A stretch of 54,813 bases of DNA from Candidatus Binatia bacterium (lineage in GTDB: Bacteria; Desulfobacterota; Binatia; UBA9968): positions 1 to 54,813 of the forward strand of contig DASXUF010000119.1 of assembly GCA_036504975.1 (NCBI GenBank). The letters are read 5' to 3'. A program made the translations under genes and the position numbers. The notes beneath the pieces were generated by a model. It ran no database searches, was not told where the DNA came from, and was given only the letters and a program-made list of their open reading frames with translations. Positions 24,664-33,126 of the stretch are shown one piece after another; the first letter of the stretch is position 1, and every line of letters begins with the position of its first letter.

Positions 24664-25666
24664 AATTTTCAAGCGGGCGCGAATCGGTTTTTTAATATTA
24701 TTTGCCTGGATCGGTCTTGCGCCGATTCCCGCGCGGGCTGCCGCGCCGTCTTCTCTCCGCGTCTCGTATCCCGCGCCGACGGCGTCGCAGCTGCCGCTGT
24801 GGGTGGCGAAAGAGAGAAATTTTTTCGACAAGCACGGCGCCGCCGTCGAGCTGGTCTACGTCGGCTCGTCGTCCATCGCCATCGCCGCGCTCTTCAGCGG
24901 CAATCTGGACGTCGTCGCCGGCGGTGGGGTCGGCGGCATCGCCTCGTACCTCCAGGGCTATCGCGACCTCGCGCTCTTCGCCAGCTTGAACAACCGGCTG
25001 AACTTCTTCGTCTACGCGCATCCTTCCATCACCGAGCCGTCGGGTCTCCGCGGCAAAAAATTAGGCGTCAGCCGCTTCGGCGGCGTCGGCGATTTCGCCG
25101 CGAGGTTTTTCTTGAAGCGCGCGGGTCTCGACCCGCGCAAGGACCTGGCCATGATCCAGGTGGGCAGCCAATCGGAATTGACGCCGGCGCTGGCGCGCGG
25201 CGCCATCGACGCGGGCACCGTGGCGGTGCCGCAGAACTTCGTCGCCAAGAAGATGGGCTATCGCGAGCTGGCCGACCTGACGCAGAGCGGCGCGCGCTAC
25301 GCGTCGAACGCTTTTTTGGCCAAGAAGAGTTTTCTCGTCGACAACCGGGCGCGCATGGAAGCCTTCCTTCGCGCCGTCATCGAAGCGATCCACTTCGTCA
25401 AGACGCGCCGCGCCGAAGCTCTGAGCATCCTGGCGCGCTACACGAGGACGAGCGACGCCGAAGCGCTCGGTCAGACTTACGACGAATACGTGCACAAAGT
25501 CTGGCCCCAGGTTCCCGGCATCGAGCCGGAAGATCTCAAGGCGGTGTTCGAGCAGATGGGCGAGACCAATCCCAAAGCGCTGGAGGTCAATCCCGCCGAG
25601 TTAATTTATGCGCCGTTGATGGAAAACGTGGTGAAGTCGGGTTTCGTGAAGGAGCTTTATAAATGA
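24653..25666 (+). CDS. ABC transporter substrate-binding protein (NMT1/SsuA-like)
   Basis: 337 residues. The leader IGFLILFAWIGLAPIPARAAA precedes LRVSYPAPTASQLPLWVAK, VELVYVGSSSIAIAAL, GNLDVVAGGGVGG and LGVSRFGGVGDFAARFFLK. It ends PAELIYAPLMENVVKSGFV then KELYK, close to the 23668 type. The start lies within the last codons of the preceding gene, and its own 3' end overlaps the next start by ATGA, giving a three-gene translational chain. Confidence 0.9.
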   Translation: MRNEIFKRARIGFLILFAWIGLAPIPARAAAPSSLRVSYPAPTASQLPLWVAKERNFFDKHGAAVELVYVGSSSIAIAALFSGNLDVVAGGGVGGIASYLQGYRDLALFASLNNRLNFFVYAHPSITEPSGLRGKKLGVSRFGGVGDFAARFFLKRAGLDPRKDLAMIQVGSQSELTPALARGAIDAGTVAVPQNFVAKKMGYRELADLTQSGARYASNAFLAKKSFLVDNRARMEAFLRAVIEAIHFVKTRRAEALSILARYTRTSDAEALGQTYDEYVHKVWPQVPGIEPEDLKAVFEQMGETNPKALEVNPAELIYAPLMENVVKSGFVKELYK

Positions 25667-26655
25667 CGGTTCGGCTCATCGCTGCGATTATCTGCGTGTG
25701 GATCGCTTGGGTATCGGATCGAGCGATTGCCGCGACTTCGCTCCGCGTCGCGTATCCGGCGCCGACGGCTTCGTTCTTGCCGCTGTGGACGGCCCAAGAC
25801 GCCGGATTCTTCAAAAAGCACGATCTCGCGGTCGAAGTGATCCAGGTCGGATCGTCCACGCGCGGCATGGCCGCTCTCCTCGCCGGCCAGATCGACGTTC
25901 TCGCCGGCGGCGGCACCGGCGGCATTATCGCCCAGCTTCAGGGCTTCAACGACCTCGCGATCTTCGGGACCAATGTTCATACCTGGGTGTTTTCGGTTTA
26001 CTCCGCGGCGTCCATCAATAACATCGCGCAGCTCCGCGGCAAGAAGTTGGGCGTGACCCGGTTCGGCGGGACTTTGGACTTCGCCGCGCGCTATTTTCTG
26101 AAAAGCCAGGGGCTGGAAGCGGGCAAAGACGTGGTTCTCATTCAGATCGGCACTTCGGCGGACATCCTCACGGCGCTGGCCAACGGCGTGGTCGAGTCGG
26201 GAATGATGTCGGTGCCGTATCTGTTCATCGCCAGGCGGCTGGGACTGCGCGAGCTGGTCGATCTGTCGCAGAGCGGCATCCGCTATGCGCAGGCGGCGCT
26301 GGTCGCGAAGCGAAGTTTTCTGCGCGACAAACGCGACGTGATGCAAAGATTCATCAAGTCGCAGATCGAGGCGACGCATTTTCTCAAGACGCGCCCGGCG
26401 GATGGGATGAAAATATTGGGCCGCTACACCCGCACCGACGACGGGGACATCCTCAAGCAGGCGTACCATTATCACGTCGACCGGTTGCTCTCGCCCGTTC
26501 CGGAAATTCGCCCGGACGACGTGAGACTTCTACTGGAAGAAGCCGCGCTCACGAATCCCAAAGCCAGGGGCGCGAATCCGCAGGATTTCATCGACGAAGC
26601 CCCGGTGCGCGACGTGGTGCGCTCGGGCTTCGTCGAGCAGTTGTATAAGAAGTAG
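25663..26655 (+). CDS. ABC transporter substrate-binding protein (NMT1/SsuA-like, QLYK-tail type)
   Basis: 330 residues with the leader LIAAIICVWIAWVSDRAIAA. LRVAYPAPTASFLPLWTAQ, VEVIQVGSSTRGMAAL, GQIDVLAGGGTGG and LGVTRFGGTLDFAARYFLK are nearly the blocks of the 9944 product, and the end VVRSGFVEQLYKK also matches it. So the second module contains one SBP of the subfamily that fills two places in the first. AAGGAG precedes the ATG within the upstream gene. Confidence 0.9.
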   Translation: MTVRLIAAIICVWIAWVSDRAIAATSLRVAYPAPTASFLPLWTAQDAGFFKKHDLAVEVIQVGSSTRGMAALLAGQIDVLAGGGTGGIIAQLQGFNDLAIFGTNVHTWVFSVYSAASINNIAQLRGKKLGVTRFGGTLDFAARYFLKSQGLEAGKDVVLIQIGTSADILTALANGVVESGMMSVPYLFIARRLGLRELVDLSQSGIRYAQAALVAKRSFLRDKRDVMQRFIKSQIEATHFLKTRPADGMKILGRYTRTDDGDILKQAYHYHVDRLLSPVPEIRPDDVRLLLEEAALTNPKARGANPQDFIDEAPVRDVVRSGFVEQLYKK

Positions 26656-26659
26656 CGTT

Positions 26660-26712
26660 CGTGGTGACAAAATTTTCGACCACGAAGAGCACGAAGGTCA
26701 CGAAGGAAGAGG
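26660..26712. repeat. CACGAAG-type short repeat cluster
   Basis: TTCGTGGTGACAAAATTTTC then GACCACGAAG with further CACGAAG units, followed by GGAAGAGG. It occupies nearly all of the gap before the third UbiD gene and closely resembles 18961-19020. Confidence 0.65.
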
Positions 26713-26743
26713 GGCAAAGACAGAGACATCCCTAGGGGGATCC

Positions 26744-28174
26744 ATGGAAGACTTGAGAAGCTGGATGAAAGAGGCCGACGCGCTCGGCCAGTTGAAGAGG
26801 ATCAACGGCGCGGATACCGATCTGGAAATCGGCGTCATCACGGAAATCAACGGCCAGCGGCGCGGGCCGGCGCTTCTGTTCGACGAGATTCCCGGTTTTC
26901 CCAAAGGCTATCGCATCCTCACGGGCTCGACGCTCAACGCCAAGCGGCTCGCGCTGACGCTCGGCTTCCGCGACGTAGATACCGACCATCAGCTCGTTTC
27001 GCGCCTGGAGGGAAAGATGAGCGAGTACGAGCGGAGGGCGGCGGATTTTCCGACGCAAGACGTTTCGGACGCCCCGCTCTTACGCCATCGCTATCGCGAC
27101 GGACAAGTGAACCTGCTCCAGTTTCCCGCGCCCAAGTGGCACGAGCACGACGGCGGCAAATATCTCGGCACGGGCTGCGTCGTCGTCACGAAAGATCCCG
27201 ACAGCGGCCGGATCAACTTCGGGTCCTATCGATTGATGCTGCAGGACAAGAAAACCGTCACGCTCCACATCTCTCCCGCGCACCACGGCGCGATCAACGT
27301 GAAAAAATATCACGAGCGGGGCGAGGCGGCGCCGGTCGCGGTCTCGCTCGGGCACCATCCGCTCTACCTGATGATTTCGGGCATGGGCATCTCTTATGGA
27401 ATATCGGAGTACAACTATCTCGGCGCGGTGATGGGAAAATCCGCTCCCGTGATTCGCGGCGAGGTGACGGGCCTTCCCCTTCCCGCGGGCAGCGAGCTCG
27501 CCTTCGAGGGTTTCTCGCCGCCCGGCGAGCTGCGCGAAGAAGGGCCGTTCGGGGAATATACAGGCTACTACGCCTCGGGACGGGGCAAAGAGCCGGTCAT
27601 CGACATCAAGGCGCTTTACCACAGAGACGATCCGATCAACCTCGGCTCGCCGCCGGGGCTGCCGCCGCACGATTACTCGTACGCGAGCTGCTTGATCAAG
27701 TCGGTCAACGTCAAAGAATCGCTCGTCCGGGACGGCATCGCCGACATCAGGGGCGTGTGGTATCACGAAGCGGCGGGCGTTAATTTTTTCGCCGTGGTAT
27801 CGATTCGCCAGCGCTATCCCGGCCACGCGCGCCAGGCGGGCCACGTCGCGGCGCAATGCCAGGCAGCGGGCAATCATCTGGGACGCTACGTCGTCGTCGT
27901 CGACGACGACATCGATCCGGCGAACATCAACGAGGTCCTCTGGGCGATCGGCACGCGATCGAATCCGGAGAAGGACATCGACGTCATCCCCAACACCTAC
28001 ACGAGCCCGCTCGATCCGATCTACTCCAAAGGCGCGAAGGTCGCCTTCGGCGCGCGCGCGGTGATCGATGCCTGCAAGCCGTACGATTGGATTCGCGAAT
28101 TTCCCAAGACCGCGTCGTCGAGCGCGGAGTTGAAACAAAAGGTACTGGCCAAATGGCAGAAAATTCTCGAGTAG
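26744..28174 (+). CDS. UbiD family decarboxylase
   Basis: 476 residues. The catalytic-site landmarks are INFGSYRLMLQDKKTVTLHI, GPFGEYTGYYASGRGKEP and RYVVVVDDDIDPANINEVLW. Similarity to the 19049 product extends over the whole length. GGGGG lies 5 bases before the ATG. It closes the SBP trio of the second module, just as the 12193 UbiD closes the first. Its substrate is presumably an aromatic or enoic acid; no flavin prenyltransferase is encoded nearby. Confidence 0.94.
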   Translation: MEDLRSWMKEADALGQLKRINGADTDLEIGVITEINGQRRGPALLFDEIPGFPKGYRILTGSTLNAKRLALTLGFRDVDTDHQLVSRLEGKMSEYERRAADFPTQDVSDAPLLRHRYRDGQVNLLQFPAPKWHEHDGGKYLGTGCVVVTKDPDSGRINFGSYRLMLQDKKTVTLHISPAHHGAINVKKYHERGEAAPVAVSLGHHPLYLMISGMGISYGISEYNYLGAVMGKSAPVIRGEVTGLPLPAGSELAFEGFSPPGELREEGPFGEYTGYYASGRGKEPVIDIKALYHRDDPINLGSPPGLPPHDYSYASCLIKSVNVKESLVRDGIADIRGVWYHEAAGVNFFAVVSIRQRYPGHARQAGHVAAQCQAAGNHLGRYVVVVDDDIDPANINEVLWAIGTRSNPEKDIDVIPNTYTSPLDPIYSKGAKVAFGARAVIDACKPYDWIREFPKTASSSAELKQKVLAKWQKILE

Positions 28175-28239
28175 AGCCGGCGAATCCGGGCTTCGTGTGC
28201 TTCGTGTCAGCCTGAGGCTGATCAGCCTCTCTTTTTGGC

Positions 28240-28341
28240 CGATCCTTCGTGGTCAGAAAGTTTGTCACCACGAAGAGCACGACCCTTCGAGAGTCTCAGG
28301 GTCGTGGTGAGCAAGGTCGAACCACGAAGGTCACGAAGGAT
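28240..28341. repeat. Mixed CACGAAG and CCCTTCGA...CTCAGGG repeats
   Basis: A TTCGTGGTCAGAAAGTTTGT / CACCACGAAGAGCACGA unit is interrupted by CGACCCTTCGAGAGTCTCAG followed by GGTCGTGGTGAGCAAGGTCG, then resumes with ACCACGAAGGTCACGAAGGA. One repeat family appears to have landed inside the other. The last AAGGA serves as the RBS of the next gene. Confidence 0.65.
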
Positions 28342-28344
28342 GTT

Positions 28345-29901
28345 ATGAAACGCCTGGCAACCGCAATCCTGTGCTTTGCGATGCTCTCGTTGCCGGAGCT
28401 AGCCGGAGGCGCGGAGAAGCCGATCCACGGAGGCCGGCTGGTTTTCGGCATTCGAAACGACATCACCTCGCTCAATCCTTTTATCCGCACGAGCTCCACC
28501 AATTACTATGTGCGCGGTCTGGCGTACGAGGCGCTGCTCGATTTCGATAAGACGGGAAAATTGGTCCCGTCCCTGGCGCAGTCCTGGAGCGTCTCTCCCG
28601 ACGGGAAAAGCTACATCTTCAAGCTCCGGCCGGGAGTAAGATTCCACAACGGAAAAGAGCTGACCGCCGAGGACGTGAAGTGGTCGGCGGATTACGCCCT
28701 CGACGCCAAGAACACGGCCTCGGGCTTCACGATCCTGAAAAATCTGCAGAGCGTAAACGTCAAAGACGGGCTCACGGTTGAGTTCGTTCTCAAGCAGCCG
28801 ATGGGAGCGTTTCTCAATCTGCTGGCAATGGTCAGATCTTTTCCGGTCGTGCCGAAGGATTCCGTGCCGGAAGGAAGCGCGAAAGTGCTGACGCCGCCGC
28901 CGGGCACGGGCCCGTTCATCTTCAAGGAATACAAGCCGTCGCGGGAAATGATCTTTGCGCGCAACAAAACCTACTGGCAAAAAGGGCTCCCCTACCTGGA
29001 CGAGCTGGTGCTCAAGCCGGTGACGGACGACCAGGTCCGTTTCATCTCGGTGCGGAGCGGCGATCTGGATATCATCGAGAGAACTCCCTACGCCGCGGTC
29101 CGAAAGCTGCTTGCGGGAGGATCTCCCGATCTCAAGATTACCGAGGTGAAATACGCCGGCTATCGCCGGATGCTTTTCAACGTCGCCGATCCGCCGTTCA
29201 ATAATCTCAAGCTGCGCCAGGCGGTGCGCTACGCGCTCGACAAAAAGAAGTATATCGAAGGCGCGTTCTGGGGCTTCGGCGAGCCGGTCGATCAGGTTTT
29301 TCCCAAGGAGAGTCCCTGGCGGGTCAAGCTTCCCGAGATCAAAACGGATCCGGCCCGAGCGAAGACGCTGCTAAAAGACGCGGGCATCAGCCCCGATCTG
29401 GAAGTCGAGCTGACGGGCCTCAAGTCGGAGGAAGAAGAACTCCAGGTGATCCAGCAGCAATTGACGGCCGCCGGCTTCAAGGCCAAAGTGTTGGTGCTGG
29501 AGCGGGGCGCGCGGGGATCGCGCGAAGGCCGCGGCGATTTCATGATGGTGCTCTCCGGCAGCGATATACCGAACGATCCGGAAGAAGAATACCCGAGCGA
29601 GTTCGGCTGCGCCGAGGAAGAGGTCAAGTCCAAGAACCGGACCGAAAACACCTCCGGCTATTGCAACCCGGAAGTCGACCGGCTGATGGAGGAAGCGTCG
29701 AAGATCACCGATCAGAAAAAACGTTATGACCTTTTCGCCCGGGTCACCCGCATCCTGCACGAGGAAATACCCGGCATTCCGTTAGCCTTTGTGCCGCGCT
29801 TTTTCACTTACCATAAAAAAGTCAGAGGATTCGAGACCGATTTCGACGGCCGCTTCAATATGACCACGGCCGGTTTTTCCCGTGTGTGGATAGAACGGTA
29901 G
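28345..29901 (+). CDS. ABC transporter substrate-binding protein, family 5 (second paralogue)
   Basis: 518 residues with the leader LATAILCFAMLSLPELAGGAE. IRNDITSLNPFIRTSSTN, YEALLDFDKTGKLVPSLAQS, LRPGVRFHNGKELTAEDVKW and PPGTGPFIFKEY match the 16286 product closely, and both end AGFSRVWIE. The ATG at 28345 has AAGGA at the proper distance; the frame upstream is repeat sequence and was left out. It ends the second module. Without permease genes its role may be capture only, or it works with a transporter encoded elsewhere. Confidence 0.93.
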   Translation: MKRLATAILCFAMLSLPELAGGAEKPIHGGRLVFGIRNDITSLNPFIRTSSTNYYVRGLAYEALLDFDKTGKLVPSLAQSWSVSPDGKSYIFKLRPGVRFHNGKELTAEDVKWSADYALDAKNTASGFTILKNLQSVNVKDGLTVEFVLKQPMGAFLNLLAMVRSFPVVPKDSVPEGSAKVLTPPPGTGPFIFKEYKPSREMIFARNKTYWQKGLPYLDELVLKPVTDDQVRFISVRSGDLDIIERTPYAAVRKLLAGGSPDLKITEVKYAGYRRMLFNVADPPFNNLKLRQAVRYALDKKKYIEGAFWGFGEPVDQVFPKESPWRVKLPEIKTDPARAKTLLKDAGISPDLEVELTGLKSEEEELQVIQQQLTAAGFKAKVLVLERGARGSREGRGDFMMVLSGSDIPNDPEEEYPSEFGCAEEEVKSKNRTENTSGYCNPEVDRLMEEASKITDQKKRYDLFARVTRILHEEIPGIPLAFVPRFFTYHKKVRGFETDFDGRFNMTTAGFSRVWIER

Positions 29902-29978
29902 GCGCGGCGAGCATGATGACGACGCGGCGAGGTGTATCTAAAGTTCGTGGAATAATTGCTGCATCGTTCGGGCGAAAA

Positions 29979-30067
29979 ATCTCCCCTTCCCCTCTTTTTC
30001 AAAGAGGGATTAACGGAGTAATGGAGAAAAATTCCCCCTTTGAAAAAGGGGGATCAAGGGGGATTTA
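29979..30067. repeat. CCCCTTTT/AAAAGGGG repeats in the gap before IS200
   Basis: TCCCCTTCCCCTCTTTTTCA then AAGAGGGATT, and TTCCCCCTTTGAAAAAGGGG then GATCAAGGGGGATT, are two imperfect hairpins. The gap 29902-30129 otherwise holds no gene. The two hairpins could together terminate the catabolic operon. Confidence 0.6.
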
Positions 30068-30129
30068 GAGTGAGTCAGCCGTCGTCATATATTGCAATTC
30101 TTAAGCGAACTTTAATGTCTCCTTCTGGG

Positions 30130-30690
30130 AATGGGAGAAAATCCCTCGCCTTTAGGCGAAGCCTTGAGGTAAAACATCCGTGTGCAGATATACCGGACGA
30201 CCAGTCATACGAAATACGATCTCAAGTATCACTTGGTTTGGATTACCAAGTACCGCCGGGCGGTGCTGAGTGGGGTGGTGGGGGCGCGGGTGCGCGAACT
30301 CATTCGGGAGATTTGTAGGGCGAATGATATCGAGATACTGAAAGGGCATGTGGGGAAAGACCATGTCCATTTGTTTGTGTCGGTGCCGCCGTATCTGTCG
30401 GTGAGTAAAGTGATGCAGTATCTCAAAGGGAAGACCAGTCACAAGTTGCTGATGGAGTTCGCGCATCTGCGCCGGCAATTTTGGGGGCGACACCTTTGGG
30501 CGCGGGGGTATTTTGCAGCAAGCAGCGGAAACGTAACGGACGAGGTCATTGCGCAATACATAGCGACACAAGGGCAGGAACCTTCCGAGGCCGACGAGGA
30601 TTTCAAGATTGAAGAGTAGTTTCATCGGGTCTTCAGCCGTCTTTAGACGGAAAGGAACCCACCGCCTTTAGGCGGTGGTCATCAGTTTCG
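30130..30690 (+). mobile_element. IS200-type insertion sequence (IS200/IS605 family, no tnpB)
   Basis: A single Y1 transposase gene is flanked by subterminal hairpins: TCGCC-TTTA-GGCGA on the left (30146-30159) and CCACCGCC-TTTA-GGCGGTGG on the right (30659-30678), plus CCGTC-TTTA-GACGG at 30637-30650. Both outer stems share the CGCC-TTTA-GGCG core. This is the usual look of IS200/IS605 ends, which are read as single-stranded hairpins. Exact borders are approximate because such elements make no target duplication. It separates the catabolic island from the glycan cluster and abuts a truncated gene. Confidence 0.8.
30182..30619 (+). CDS. tnpA: IS200/IS605 family transposase (Y1, HUH)
   Basis: 145 residues, normal for TnpA. 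The HUH pair is His61/His63 in KDHVHLFVSVPP and the single catalytic tyrosine is Tyr126 in VIAQYIATQ. YHLVWITKYRRAVL at the start and LWARGYFAASSG are also typical. It nicks and joins single-stranded DNA at the hairpin ends. The start is a GTG at 30182. The gene looks intact, so the element may still be active. Confidence 0.95.
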   Translation: MQIYRTTSHTKYDLKYHLVWITKYRRAVLSGVVGARVRELIREICRANDIEILKGHVGKDHVHLFVSVPPYLSVSKVMQYLKGKTSHKLLMEFAHLRRQFWGRHLWARGYFAASSGNVTDEVIAQYIATQGQEPSEADEDFKIEE

Positions 30691-31856
30691 AGTTGAAGGC
30701 ACATCGTTCGCAAAGTCTCCAGGAGAATGCCGGCCGTCTCGCGGCGCTATTCTCCGAATCCTGCGTTTCGCGAACCGCGCCGGGTCTGGCGAATGTGGTT
30801 TCCTTGAGCGGGGGCCTGGACTCCAGGGCGGTGGCGGCATGCTACCAAAGACAAAGCCTGCCCGCTTGCGCCGCCACGTTCATCGATCACGCGGAAAGCT
30901 TCGCGGCGGACGCGCGGATAGCCGAGCAAGTCGCAAAGCTGCTCGATATGGAATGGCGGCTATTCCGGCTGGCGGCTCCACGAAGGCGAGACGTGTTAAA
31001 GCTTCTCAGACTGAAGAACGGGATGAATTCGCTGGGGATGTCCTTTCTGGTGCCTTATTTAGACGAGGTGCGAAGAGCCTACGGCCCGAAAATGATTTTT
31101 GTCACCGGCGATTCCGGCGACAAGGCGCTTCGCGATCTGACTCCTGCGGCAAAAGTTCAGGATTTGAATTCGACCGTGGATTACCTGATCGCGCAGTATG
31201 CGAAATTTCCGCTGGAGACGGTGGCCGCGCTCACGGGAGTGAAGGCATCGGAAATCATCGGTGAAATACGGGACCAACTCTCGGCCTATCCCGAAGCAGA
31301 TTGGCGCCAGCGATACGTGCATTTCGTCATTTGTGAAAGAGCGCTCAGGTGGCAATCGGAGGGCGAGGATAGAAATCGATGTTACTTCTGGAGCGCGACG
31401 CCGTTTTCCGGCGCTCGGGTCTTCAACTATGCCATGGGCTGTCCGGATGAACAGAAAGCGCGGTTTGGCTTGTACCGGGAATTTTTACAAGCGCTTTCGC
31501 CTGCCGCCGCCGCCGTCGAGTATGCCGGAATGGGAGGATCCGTCGCGTCGGACAAATTCAGAGTCGCCGCTAAAGCGCTGGCGCTCCTGGCAGAGCGTAT
31601 GGAGCTTCGCCGCACCGTGGAAAAAGCGGCCGGTCCGACGGATGGATATAGCGGAGACTCGATGATCGTAAGGTGTATGCGCCGGCAGATGGCGACCGCC
31701 GATCTCATTTTCGACTACCTCTCGCCGACGCGCATGAAGAGTATCGTCGAGGCGAGCGCCGAACAGTCCAAAGAAGGTTTCCAAAATCTGTTTACGATCA
31801 CTTCCATCATGGAAGACATGGCTACGGGGGGCAGCAGCCTGGAGCGCCCCAATTAG
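30675..31856 (+). CDS. Asparagine synthase-like protein, synthetase domain only (N-terminally truncated)
   Basis: 393 residues. The ATP-pyrophosphatase P-loop SGGLDS is at residues 45-50, and VTGDSGDKALRD matches the second conserved motif of asparagine synthetases. The usual N-terminal glutamine amidotransferase domain of about 200 residues is absent: the frame opens from a GTG inside the right end of the IS200 element, and sequence beyond the element does not encode the missing part. The gene was probably cut by the insertion or a linked deletion. Such enzymes amidate or cyclise carboxylates, including in lasso-peptide and exopolysaccharide loci. Activity with free ammonia remains conceivable. 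Confidence 0.8.
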   Translation: MVISFELKAHRSQSLQENAGRLAALFSESCVSRTAPGLANVVSLSGGLDSRAVAACYQRQSLPACAATFIDHAESFAADARIAEQVAKLLDMEWRLFRLAAPRRRDVLKLLRLKNGMNSLGMSFLVPYLDEVRRAYGPKMIFVTGDSGDKALRDLTPAAKVQDLNSTVDYLIAQYAKFPLETVAALTGVKASEIIGEIRDQLSAYPEADWRQRYVHFVICERALRWQSEGEDRNRCYFWSATPFSGARVFNYAMGCPDEQKARFGLYREFLQALSPAAAAVEYAGMGGSVASDKFRVAAKALALLAERMELRRTVEKAAGPTDGYSGDSMIVRCMRRQMATADLIFDYLSPTRMKSIVEASAEQSKEGFQNLFTITSIMEDMATGGSSLERPN

Positions 31857-31889
31857 CCATCGGTTCACAGGTATCGCGTGAACCGATGG
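31857..31889. terminator. Perfect 12-bp hairpin after the asparagine synthase-like gene
   Basis: CCATCGGTTCAC (31857-31868) and GTGAACCGATGG (31878-31889) form a perfect stem with a 9-base loop, starting on the base after the stop codon. No T-run follows, so it is not a classical intrinsic terminator; it may stabilise the mRNA or be an operator for the next gene. Confidence 0.5.
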
Positions 31890-31957
31890 ATGCCGCGGGG
31901 CTGTTTGAAAGCTGATCATCGCCGCCAGCCGACACAGACGTTTTTTCGACGAATAAC

Positions 31958-33109
31958 ATGCGTGTCTTATTTTGGTCCGGCACCTTCTGGCCTAACATTG
32001 GCGGCGTCGAGGTTCTTGCTGCAAAGTTACTGCCGGCCTTAAGAGAACGCGGGTATGAATACCTCGTAGTTGTCCCTAGAAATGATCCGAAGTTATCGGA
32101 GGAAGCAGATTACAAAGGTATTCCAATCTGTCGAGTTTCATTTCGGAACGATTTAACGGATAAAAGCATCGAACATTTCGTTGCCGTAAGGGAGAAGATC
32201 TCCGCGCTCAAACGATCTTTTGCGCCGGACCTGATTCATATCAATGCGGTGGGCGTAGACAACTTTTTTCACCTTTCAACGAAGAATACACACCCGGCTC
32301 CATTGCTGGTCACGCTGCACGGAGAATGGCAGCTTCAGGCTGATGCTGTTGTACGAGATCTTCTGCGAGCCGCCGACTGGGTGGCCGGCTGTTCGGCCGC
32401 GATTCTTACTGAAGGGCAAAAACTGGCGCCTGAGATTGCTCCTCGCTCATCGATTATCTACAACGGCATGGACGCACCATCCGTATTGCCGACGCCTCTA
32501 TCGTTCGACACCCCGCGGCTTTTGTGCTTGGGTCGTCTTGTTCCTGAAAAAGGAATGGATCTGGCGTTGGCTGCATTTGCCACGCTAGTCCCTCGTTTTC
32601 CGCGAGCGCGACTCATCGTTGCCGGGGACGGGGCCGCCAGGAGCGGTTTGGAGCACCAAGCCGCCGACCTGCATATCAGCCATGCAGTCGACTTTGCTGG
32701 CTGGGTTGCTCCCGATCAAGTGCCGGCTATGATCAATAATTCCACGATCGTCTTAATGCCGTCACGATACGAAACATTCGGCCTGGTGGCACTGGAGGCT
32801 GCCTTGATGACCCGTCCGGTTATCGCAGCGCGCGTCGGGGGACTTCCGGAAATAGTGGCGCACCAACAGACTGGACTGCTTATAGAAAGAGAAGATAGCC
32901 GAGGTCTGGCCGGGGCCATTTCTTTTTTGCTTGAGAATCCTGAAGCGGCCGTGCAGATGGGCCTGGCGGCCCGGCGCCGGGTGCAAACCGTGTTCAGTTG
33001 GGAGCGCCACGTAGATGCTTACGACGCGCTGTACCAAAAACTTATCAGCAAAGTGACGCCGGCGGTTAGAAGCCCATCGTCGTATCAACGGCGGCGGCAA
33101 GACGGTTGA
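31958..33109 (+). CDS. Glycosyltransferase family 4 protein
   Basis: 383 residues in GT-B layout. The N-terminal half begins MRVLFWSGTFWPNIGGVEVL, the acceptor side; the donor-binding half starts at RLLCLGRLVPEKGMDLALAA and carries the E-x7-E motif in YETFGLVALEAAL. The retaining transfer of a sugar from a nucleotide donor to a lipid-linked or growing glycan on the cytoplasmic face is expected. It is the first of five related genes in the cluster. No clear Shine-Dalgarno sequence precedes the ATG. Sugar specificity cannot be read. Confidence 0.93.
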   Translation: MRVLFWSGTFWPNIGGVEVLAAKLLPALRERGYEYLVVVPRNDPKLSEEADYKGIPICRVSFRNDLTDKSIEHFVAVREKISALKRSFAPDLIHINAVGVDNFFHLSTKNTHPAPLLVTLHGEWQLQADAVVRDLLRAADWVAGCSAAILTEGQKLAPEIAPRSSIIYNGMDAPSVLPTPLSFDTPRLLCLGRLVPEKGMDLALAAFATLVPRFPRARLIVAGDGAARSGLEHQAADLHISHAVDFAGWVAPDQVPAMINNSTIVLMPSRYETFGLVALEAALMTRPVIAARVGGLPEIVAHQQTGLLIEREDSRGLAGAISFLLENPEAAVQMGLAARRRVQTVFSWERHVDAYDALYQKLISKVTPAVRSPSSYQRRRQDG

Positions 33110-33126
33110 GACAAAACAAAGCGCCT

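Noticed and set aside
32787-32805. TGGCAC with GC downstream as a sigma-54 promoter
   Set aside because: The GG-GC spacing is 11 instead of 10, and it lies inside the first GT4 coding region. Other TGGCAC sites checked also lack the TTGC half.
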